64,000 nt of DNA from an uncultured Lachnospiraceae bacterium (GTDB taxonomy: Bacteria > Bacillota > Clostridia > TANB77 > CAG-508). Location of the stretch: contig CAMEHU010000001.1 of the NCBI GenBank assembly GCA_945917765.1, positions 31,785 to 95,784 on the forward strand. The letters are read 5' to 3'. The notes below the pieces were generated by a model. That model was not told where the DNA came from. It saw nothing but the letters and a program-made list of their open reading frames with translations, and did not search any database. Within the stretch, counting starts at the first letter, position 1. Every line of letters starts with the position of its first letter. This document shows positions 17,203 through 23,475 of the stretch, one piece after another. The translations under genes and the position numbers were made by a program.

Positions 17203-17300
17203 TTTCTTTATACTACTCTCCCACTTTTTATCTTTCTATTTCTTTATACTGCTCATCCACATTTTTACCTTTCTATTTCTATTTCTTTATACACCTCCCC
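17203..17300. repeat. Imperfect pyrimidine-rich direct repeats
   Basis: Three spaced copies of TTTCTTTATA(C) at 17203, 17239 and 17282, each followed by a C-rich and then T-rich stretch. They join the gene remnant to the 3' end of the next gene, and the last copy is inside its coding region. Confidence 0.6.
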
Positions 17301-18545
17301 TACTAAATCATACATCTCTCTAATTGCTTTTCCATTAATATCTTCTTTGTTTTTAACCACCGGAATATTTATATGAAGATAATTATCAGCATCATCTGGG
17401 AAGCTTGTAACTTTTCCTTTTGGAAAATGATATAATGCCCTTTCAAAATTCTTTAATAGTCTTTCTGTTTTTATTTCACTTACTAAATCTGGACTTGCAC
17501 AACTTGTTTTTAAGATATCTTTTTCTATCTCATACCACTTTGATTCATCTTCCTGCATTTTAGGATTCCATTTGTTATTAAATCTATCTATTAAAAACTT
17601 GTTTCTTTTTTCATGATATTCATAATCTAAAACATACATACTTGGAATTTCGATATTTGTTATTCCCTCTTTATTTAACATTGATATAAATACACTTAAT
17701 GCTACAATGTTTTTAGGCTCTATCCTATCTTTGTATTCTTCTGGAACCTCATCATTAACTGTATATTTTTTTCTGTTAATCTTTTTGTATAAATCGTTTT
17801 TTTCAGTTCTTACATTAAGATTTTGAATTGAGCCAATATGACAAATTTTTTTACCATCTTTTTCATATATTCCATATCTTATAACAGGTAACATATATTG
17901 GGGAACATAGCTAGAATTAGAATATTTCATTTTTTGCTTATCATATATTACAATTTCCATTTGTTTAAATGCTTCATCCCAAGTTCTAGCAATATTATTT
18001 TTTACTGTTACAATCATATTTTTCAAAAATGGAGGTTCGCCTAAAACTGTTTCTTTATCAAACTTATTAAAAGTTGTATCTTTTAACATTTTTGCTTGTT
18101 TTTCTAAAAAAGCTTCTGGATTATTAAAGTCTACTGGTGTTGCTCTAAGCCAAATATCTAAGAAACAATTTCTCATTTCGTATTTTGGAAAGTCCATATC
18201 TTCAGTTCTTTTAAAATACAATTCGATATTTTTTTCATATATTTGTCTTAGAAATTCGAAAAACTTTTTATAATCTTTTACAACCAATACTGGTGTTGTA
18301 TCATTATTTTGAGTTTTTTCTTGTAAGGCTTTCATAACTTTTTTAGAGTTTTCTTTAAAAAAATCATTTTTACTAGCGTATTTGTTTAATTGTTTTTGAA
18401 TAAAATCTAATGCTTCTTTTTCTCTAAAATCAAACTTAAAATTAACTTCGTGTTTACTAAATAGAAAATCTTCTATTGTTCCTGCAATAAATTCTAGAGA
18501 TACATTTTCAAAAGTTGGTTTTAAATCTGGCGCGATTTTTCTCAT
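17265..18545 (-). CDS. Hypothetical protein, 426 aa
   Basis: A soluble, Lys/Glu/Phe-rich protein without signal peptide or membrane helix. It has an N-terminal helical part (1-130), a central region with RNCFLDIWLRATPVDFNNPEAF and a beta-rich middle (IRYGIYEKDGKKICHIGSIQN). Then come VALSVFISMLNKEGITNIEIPS and a C-terminal region containing FPDDADNYLHINIP. I recognise no family. The start ATG has a GGAGTAAAA site. The gene is flanked on one side by repeats and the foreign remnant, and on the other by the fold-back element at 18.8 kb, so it may belong to a variable spot. Confidence 0.65.
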   Translation of the reverse strand: MRKIAPDLKPTFENVSLEFIAGTIEDFLFSKHEVNFKFDFREKEALDFIQKQLNKYASKNDFFKENSKKVMKALQEKTQNNDTTPVLVVKDYKKFFEFLRQIYEKNIELYFKRTEDMDFPKYEMRNCFLDIWLRATPVDFNNPEAFLEKQAKMLKDTTFNKFDKETVLGEPPFLKNMIVTVKNNIARTWDEAFKQMEIVIYDKQKMKYSNSSYVPQYMLPVIRYGIYEKDGKKICHIGSIQNLNVRTEKNDLYKKINRKKYTVNDEVPEEYKDRIEPKNIVALSVFISMLNKEGITNIEIPSMYVLDYEYHEKRNKFLIDRFNNKWNPKMQEDESKWYEIEKDILKTSCASPDLVSEIKTERLLKNFERALYHFPKGKVTSFPDDADNYLHINIPVVKNKEDINGKAIREMYDLVGEVYKEIEIER

Positions 18546-18751
18546 ATTTTTTACTCCTTTTTTATATTTCTCCTACTTTTTACTATTTTTCCTGCTTTTT
18601 TATTTCATACTTTTTGATTATATATCTAGAGTTGTAACTAATATTTTCATTAGTTTATCTATTTATTACTACATTATTTTTACTCACTCTATTATAACAC
18701 AAAAATGATTAATATCATATACTTTGCAAGTATTTTTTATGTTTACTAGTT

Positions 18752-18782
18752 ATAGTTTAACACTTTTTGTCTTTTGAGTAGC
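18752..18782. repeat. Repeat shared with 7.2 kb, left flank of the fold-back element
   Basis: CACTTTTTGTCTTTTGAGTA and following bases match 7171-7202. The first array unit near 21697 also contains TTTGTCTTTTGAG. Confidence 0.55.
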
Positions 18783-18940
18783 TGGAATCATAGAATTATG
18801 TAGCGTTCAGAAATATATTAATACGCAGTGGAGTGCGCAGTTTGGCGCTCCTACCTTATGTCTTTATCTCAAATCTTAGCGCCAGTAAACGAACGGAGTA
18901 TTAATCATATTTCTGAACACTACATAATTCTATGATTCCA
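18783..18940. repeat. 158-bp fold-back (long inverted repeat) element
   Basis: The two outer arms, 18783-18824 and 18898-18940, are inverted copies of about 42 bp with only a few mismatches (TGGAATCATAGAATTATGTA at both ends). Nested inside is a second stem TGGCGCT (18843-18849) / AGCGCCA (18878-18884). It has no coding capacity. It lies in a roughly 520-bp intergenic region between two minus-strand genes. It looks like a MITE or foldback element, or a large structured RNA. Confidence 0.85.
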
Positions 18941-19065
18941 GTGGGTTATTTCATAAAAAAACTGTAACGTTTACTAAGCAAAGTATTACATTACTCATAT
19001 ACTTTTTTAACATAGGTCATCATATTTCCTTAATAAATATCTGAAAAATACCTAAAAAATGTTTC

Positions 19066-19923
19066 TTATTCAATAAATTCTATCAAATCATCTGATTGTA
19101 TTCCATTCAAATTATAATAATTACTTGGAACTTCGCCTACAATTACCGCTTCTGCAATTAAAACTTGATTAACTATGTTTTGTTCTATGCTGTCAAATGG
19201 CGTTAAAACCGTAACATTGCAACTTACATTTAAATATATTCTATGTAATGTTTGATTGATTCCAGATTGAGAGAACTGTGAAACTAAATTTGTTTCTACA
19301 TTTCCTACAGTTGCCATTTTTATAGGAACATTCGGTCCTCTACCAGATAAAATCTTACTACCCGTAAAAGTTCCAAGTTTTATAGAAAACTCTTCGCTAT
19401 TATAATTTTCTAATCCGTCTTGAATTTTTAATGCAACATCAGAAGTTATCGCATTTACAGTTATAACATTCATTTGAATCATTTTTATATTTCCTTTATC
19501 ATCTTTTATTACATTTGAAATATCATCATACTTATATTTTTCCATAACTATTGTTGCTTGTTCATTTGAAACTTTTGTTGCAATTGCTTTTGCCATATCA
19601 ATACATAAGATGTTCACAGTTGGCTCAATAGTTGCAATTATTCTATTTGCTATAAAAACAGCAATAATAACTATAATTGCTGTTTTTATTAATTTTTTGT
19701 TTATGATATTATTATTTTGAAAAAATTGATTTAAATTATTTTGATTATTCTGATTGTTTTGATTGTTTTGATTGTTTTGATTATTTTTTACGTTATTATT
19801 ATTCATATTAATTCCATTATTAATCACTTTACCATAATTATTTCTGAATTTTAAGTTGCTTCCTCTTCTATTTTTTCTTAGTTTTGGAAGCAATAATCTT
19901 TTTCTTGAATAAATTTTATCCAT
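19066..19923 (-). CDS. yunB: Sporulation protein YunB
   Basis: A sporulation-associated membrane protein whose family is found only in endospore formers; its exact role is unknown. The preferred start is ATG 19923 (MDKIYSRKRLLLPKL), with AGAGG just upstream. The longer TTG-initiated frame would reach into the repeat copy C. 285 residues: basic N-terminus, an Asn/Gln-rich stretch of tandem NNQ units (about 40-65), one membrane helix (about 79-98), then the YunB domain with the typical IDMAKAIATKVSNEQA and QTLHRIYLNVSCNVTVLTPF motifs. The NNQ run is a coding microsatellite and may vary between strains. It follows the SPOCS-LysM gene by about 50 bp and may share its transcript. Confidence 0.9.
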   Translation of the reverse strand: MDKIYSRKRLLLPKLRKNRRGSNLKFRNNYGKVINNGINMNNNNVKNNQNNQNNQNNQNNQNNLNQFFQNNNIINKKLIKTAIIVIIAVFIANRIIATIEPTVNILCIDMAKAIATKVSNEQATIVMEKYKYDDISNVIKDDKGNIKMIQMNVITVNAITSDVALKIQDGLENYNSEEFSIKLGTFTGSKILSGRGPNVPIKMATVGNVETNLVSQFSQSGINQTLHRIYLNVSCNVTVLTPFDSIEQNIVNQVLIAEAVIVGEVPSNYYNLNGIQSDDLIEFIE

Positions 19924-19950
19924 ACTAACCTCTAAAGCCAATGGAAAGCC

Positions 19951-19979
19951 AATGGGAAAAGACCGTCCCCAAAGTCTTA
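19951..19979. repeat. GGGACGG/GTCTC repeat, solo fragment (copy C)
   Basis: AAAGACCGTCCCCAAAGTCT, a half-palindrome matching copies A, B and D, overlaps the stop codon of the SPOCS-LysM gene. It may have extended or altered that gene's end. Confidence 0.65.
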
Positions 19980-21506
19980 CACAAACTTTGGGATAAATAA
20001 TTGCTGTCCAACGCTTAATCTGTTTTCATCTTCTATTCCATTCACTGATGTGATTGCATTTATTGTGCTTTTAAATTTTTTAGCAATATTCCATAATGTA
20101 TCACCTGGTTTAACAAAATATACGACTATGCTGTATATATTTTCGTCTTCATTTTCTAAAATAGCTAAATTATCAACAACTTTTATTTCAATCATTTTTG
20201 AAATGTCTGAAATCACATTTAAATCTACATTTGCTTCAATACTACCATCTCCAGCTTCTGAAAATTGTTTTGTTGTTATTTCAATGTTTGTGTTTATATT
20301 TGAGTTGCTTGATGCACCTGGGCAGTCTAAGTTACAGCTAAATGGTATTGTTTGTGTTCTTAAATCTAATCTGTTAGTTAATCCTGAGATATATAAGATT
20401 TTCACTTCAAGTTCTCCATCATAAATGATTTTATCATTATAAATATTCTGTTTTATAATTTTAGGAATTATTTCAGAATTGCAAATTTTTGAATTTTGTA
20501 ATTCAGGAATAACTATTTTTTCCGTTAGAGAGGTTTTGTTGTTTAAAATCTGTTTATCTTGCATAACAGTAATGTTTTTTTGGCTTATATCAAGATTTTC
20601 TGTTGGACTATATAAATCTTGTATTATATTTAATTCTTTTTTCTCAAAAACATTACAAGTTATTTCTATTTCGACTTCTATGTATATTGAATGTTCTTCA
20701 ACACTATTTGGTTTTAATAACATATTTTTTATTTCATAACTTACATTACATAAACTGTCATCAGATACAGATGGCATATCAACAAATCCCATAACCGGTA
20801 TCTGCCAATTTAGTTCTTTTATTCTATTGTCATCTGTTAAATAAACTAAATTTACTACCATATCTGATTTAGCTAAAACCTTATTATAACTTGTTTTTGT
20901 TTCTTTATTAATAATGTTAAGATTTACTTTCAAAATTTCTGCTAAATTATCAGTATTTTCCATTGTCATTGTATCTTTTGCATATACTTTTGTAATTCCT
21001 GTTCCAACCAATGAATCTATTATTGCTGATGTGTTTAGAATTTGAATGTCTTCCCTGTTTTCTATATCTTTTATAAATTCAATATTTTCGTTTGAATATA
21101 CTGTAATGTCAATATCTATATTTGTTTTTATATTAACTTTTCTGCCGTTTAGTATTTTACATTCAATGTTATTTAAGTTTATAATACTTTCCATATTCAT
21201 ATTTGGATTTGAATTTTCCATATCTATTACTTTAGTAAAATCAATTACAGTATTAATTCCCCTTACAGTGCTGTTTTCGTCATCTGCTAGGTACATTATA
21301 TATACTTGTACTCCACCATCTATTCTGATTTTTCCATCTAATATTTCTTTTTTATAAATACACACTGTTCCATTAGTGTTTATTGTGCTTAATATATCTG
21401 GTTTTATATCTGGAATTATAACATCACCTTCAGCTATTATGTTTTCTTTAGCTTTTCCAATTATTTGATTAACACATAAGTTTTCTTTTAATGTTTCTAT
21501 AGCCAT
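19977..21506 (-). CDS. SPOCS (DUF3794) domain protein with C-terminal LysM
   Basis: A 509-residue protein of the SPOCS/DUF3794 group, which includes spore-coat morphogenetic proteins. Repeated beta-rich SPOCS units are visible (IIAEGDVIIPDIKPDIL near the start; further units around 170-330 and 340-440). A LysM peptidoglycan-binding motif ends the protein (VVYFVKPGDTLWNIAKKF ... LSVGQQLFIPKFV). It has a strong AGGAGG site. Upstream is a strong terminator and downstream is yunB, which places it in a sporulation context. Localisation at the forespore/spore envelope is inferred from the family. Confidence 0.9.
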   Translation of the reverse strand: MAIETLKENLCVNQIIGKAKENIIAEGDVIIPDIKPDILSTINTNGTVCIYKKEILDGKIRIDGGVQVYIMYLADDENSTVRGINTVIDFTKVIDMENSNPNMNMESIINLNNIECKILNGRKVNIKTNIDIDITVYSNENIEFIKDIENREDIQILNTSAIIDSLVGTGITKVYAKDTMTMENTDNLAEILKVNLNIINKETKTSYNKVLAKSDMVVNLVYLTDDNRIKELNWQIPVMGFVDMPSVSDDSLCNVSYEIKNMLLKPNSVEEHSIYIEVEIEITCNVFEKKELNIIQDLYSPTENLDISQKNITVMQDKQILNNKTSLTEKIVIPELQNSKICNSEIIPKIIKQNIYNDKIIYDGELEVKILYISGLTNRLDLRTQTIPFSCNLDCPGASSNSNINTNIEITTKQFSEAGDGSIEANVDLNVISDISKMIEIKVVDNLAILENEDENIYSIVVYFVKPGDTLWNIAKKFKSTINAITSVNGIEDENRLSVGQQLFIPKFV

Positions 21507-21593
21507 TTTTATACCTCCTACTTTTTATTTAGTAAAGTATATTATGGTTAGTTTCAAAATATTCTTAAATTTTAGTGTTATTTTTTTCTATTT

Positions 21594-21666
21594 AAAAAAA
21601 CAAACCCTTTAAAATTGAACTCTACTTTTGGTTGTATAGTTCAAAGTTAAAGGGTTTGTTTTTCTT
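21594..21666. terminator. Strong bidirectional terminator between veg and the SPOCS gene
   Basis: Long stem AACAAACCCTTT / AAAGGGTTTGTT, extended by TTGAAC/GTTCAA, with A7 and T5 tails on either side. On the minus strand it would end the veg transcript after the 24-bp array. Confidence 0.85.
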
Positions 21667-21696
21667 GAATACAATAATTTTAATTTTTACATTTTA

Positions 21697-21972
21697 TTTG
21701 TCTTTTGAGTTTTAAACAAATTTTTCTTTTGGTTTTTGATTAAATATTTTTCTTTTGTGTTTTTTTATTTATCTTTTGATTTCCAAATCACTTTATCTTT
21801 TGTTTCTTTAAATTATTTTATCATTTGAAATTCGAATAAATTTATCATTTGAAACTTTGCATTTTTTCATTTGATATTCACATAAGTTTATCATTTGATT
21901 TTTACATATATTTCATCATTTGATATTTTAAATATTTCATCATTTGAACCTCGAATAATTTTATCTTTTGAG
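21697..21972. repeat. Array of 12 motifs with a 24-bp period
   Basis: A 13-bp motif TTTATC(A/T)TTTGA(A/T) recurs 12 times. The motif C is at 21702, 21726, 21752, 21773, 21797, 21822, 21846, 21868, 21892, 21917, 21941 and 21965, giving spacings of 21-26 with most at 24 or 25. The intervening 11 bp are AT-rich and not conserved. It starts 5 bp after the veg stop and ends before the terminator at 21594-21666, so it would be the 3' UTR of veg. No continuous frame runs through it. Confidence 0.9.
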
Positions 21973-21976
21973 CATT

Positions 21977-22282
21977 CTATAATGTTGCTTTTACTTTCTT
22001 CATTTCCTCCGGAACTGGTGGTAATAATGGATTATATTTTTCACCATCAAAAACCTCTAGTTCTACAGTTCTAGTTAATATATCTATATAGCTCCATGTT
22101 GCATTTCTATCTTCATTATCATATTTTACTATAAACATATTTGGATATGCTTTCTCAACTGTAGCTTCTTTTTCAAACGATTTACTCCTTCCTAGAGAGC
22201 CCTTAACAATTATTCGTTGTTTGTTCCCACTCATTTCTTCAATATCTGCTTTAATATTTGAAATATCATTTTTGCAAATCAT
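21977..22282 (-). CDS. veg: Veg family protein
   Basis: A 101-residue member of the Veg family (DUF1021), in B. subtilis a highly expressed small protein linked to biofilm formation and germination. Typical residues are GNKQRIIVKGSLGRSKSFEK, VEKAYPNMFIVKY and the ATWSYIDILTRTVEL block. It has an AGGTGA site. The promoter is a perfect consensus, matching the known very strong veg promoter of Bacillus. It is divergent from yabG, as in many Firmicutes where yabG-veg are adjacent. Confidence 0.95.
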   Translation of the reverse strand: MICKNDISNIKADIEEMSGNKQRIIVKGSLGRSKSFEKEATVEKAYPNMFIVKYDNEDRNATWSYIDILTRTVELEVFDGEKYNPLLPPVPEEMKKVKATL

Positions 22283-22314
22283 TTATAAATCACCTACTTC
22301 TTTAAGATACTTTG

Positions 22315-22343
22315 ATTATAGCATCAGGGGTAAAAATTGTCAA
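22315..22343 (-). promoter_or_regulatory. Perfect consensus sigma-A promoter of veg
   Basis: Minus strand TTGACA, 17-bp spacer, TATAAT, about 33 bp before the start codon. Confidence 0.92.
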
Positions 22344-22578
22344 AGTACACTTGCAACAGTGTTTTCGTCTAAACCTCAGTAATATCAACAGGTTCAAGGT
22401 TTATTTTTATCAATGTTACATTTTTATCACATTTTTATTACAAAATTATTACATTGTTTCATTTTATATATTTTTATTTATAAATAGCCTTTTTATTTAG
22501 TTTTTTCATCTCATATTCACATTTCGACATAATCAGACATAAAATATATTAACCTGCAAAAAATGGAGTGATGTTTAA

Positions 22579-23376
22579 TTGAAAAGGATAAAAAAAGGTG
22601 ATATAGTTGGAAGATTATCTTATGGAAAAGATATAATTTTCGTTGTTGATAGAATTATAAAACTAAATAATAACAATCAAATAGCAATATTAAAGGGCTT
22701 AACTATGAGAATTAAAGCTGATAGTGATATAACCGATTTAGAAATAATTGATAAAAGAATTGTAAAATCTAGTGAGAAAAAAATTGAGGATAGAATTTTG
22801 AATCATTTAAGTAAATATACAAAACGACAACGAAAATCTTATAATTTTGGTAAAATATTGCATTTAGATGGTGATAGTAGATATTCACAAAAATCCACTA
22901 GATACTATAGAGATATGGGTATTAACGCTATTGTTAAAAACATTTCGGAAACAAGACAACCATTGGTAGTAAAAGGTCTGCTTAGTAAGTATAGACCTGA
23001 TATTTTGGTGATTACAGGGCATGATGGAATGATTAAAAGAGGTACTGGTTTTAATGATATTTATAATTATAGACATTCTGCATATTTCGTAAAAACTGTT
23101 ATTAATGCTAGACAATGGGAGAATCACTCGAATAATTTAGCTATTTTTGCAGGTGCATGTCAAAGCTATTATGAAGCTCTTATCCAAGCAGGAGCAAATT
23201 TTGCTTCATCACCTGCTAGAATCTTAATAGATTTTATTGATCCATTAATAGTTGCTGAAAATATTGCTATTGCTGATAGAAATAATTTTGTTTCTATTAA
23301 GAATTTTGAAAACGAATTAAGAGATGGTCAAAAAGGTATTAGTGGAATTGGGAGTTTTGGGAAGAAAAATGAATGA
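22579..23376 (+). CDS. yabG: Sporulation peptidase YabG
   Basis: Protease made in sporulating cells that processes spore-coat proteins. In C. difficile it also trims germination receptors. 265 residues from TTG 22579 after GGAGTG; the nearby ATG at 22571 is followed at once by a stop and is out of frame. The probable catalytic pair is His in LVITGHDGM (about 152) and Cys in FAGACQSYYEAL (about 194). The N-terminal beta domain (KKGDIVGRLSYGKDIIF) is typical. A TTTCGACA element (0A-box-like) lies about 50 bp upstream, but sigma-K control would be expected and I cannot point to its promoter. Confidence 0.95.
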   Translation: MKRIKKGDIVGRLSYGKDIIFVVDRIIKLNNNNQIAILKGLTMRIKADSDITDLEIIDKRIVKSSEKKIEDRILNHLSKYTKRQRKSYNFGKILHLDGDSRYSQKSTRYYRDMGINAIVKNISETRQPLVVKGLLSKYRPDILVITGHDGMIKRGTGFNDIYNYRHSAYFVKTVINARQWENHSNNLAIFAGACQSYYEALIQAGANFASSPARILIDFIDPLIVAENIAIADRNNFVSIKNFENELRDGQKGISGIGSFGKKNE

Positions 23377-23471
23377 GCAATTTTTGGATGGTCTTTTTGA
23401 GACTTTTTGGGCGGTCTTTTGAGACTCAAAAGACCGCCCAAAGAGTCTCAAAAAGACCTCCCAAATTGCTC
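23371..23471. repeat. GGGACGG/GTCTC repeat copy D, near-perfect 101-bp palindrome
   Basis: Arms of about 48 bp pair almost completely: outer GAGCAATTTTTGG / CCAAATTGCTC, then GGTCTTTTTGAGACT / AGTCTCAAAAAGACC, then GGGCGGTCTTTTGAG / CTCAAAAGACCGCCC. It spans the yabG stop and reaches to 5 bp before the end of the KAP gene, between convergent genes. Confidence 0.9.
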
Positions 23472-23475
23472 ACTT

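Noticed and set aside
21697..21972. Regular array considered as a CRISPR
   Set aside because: The conserved part is only 13 bp, the spacers are 8-13 bp, AT-rich and similar in composition, and no cas gene is present.
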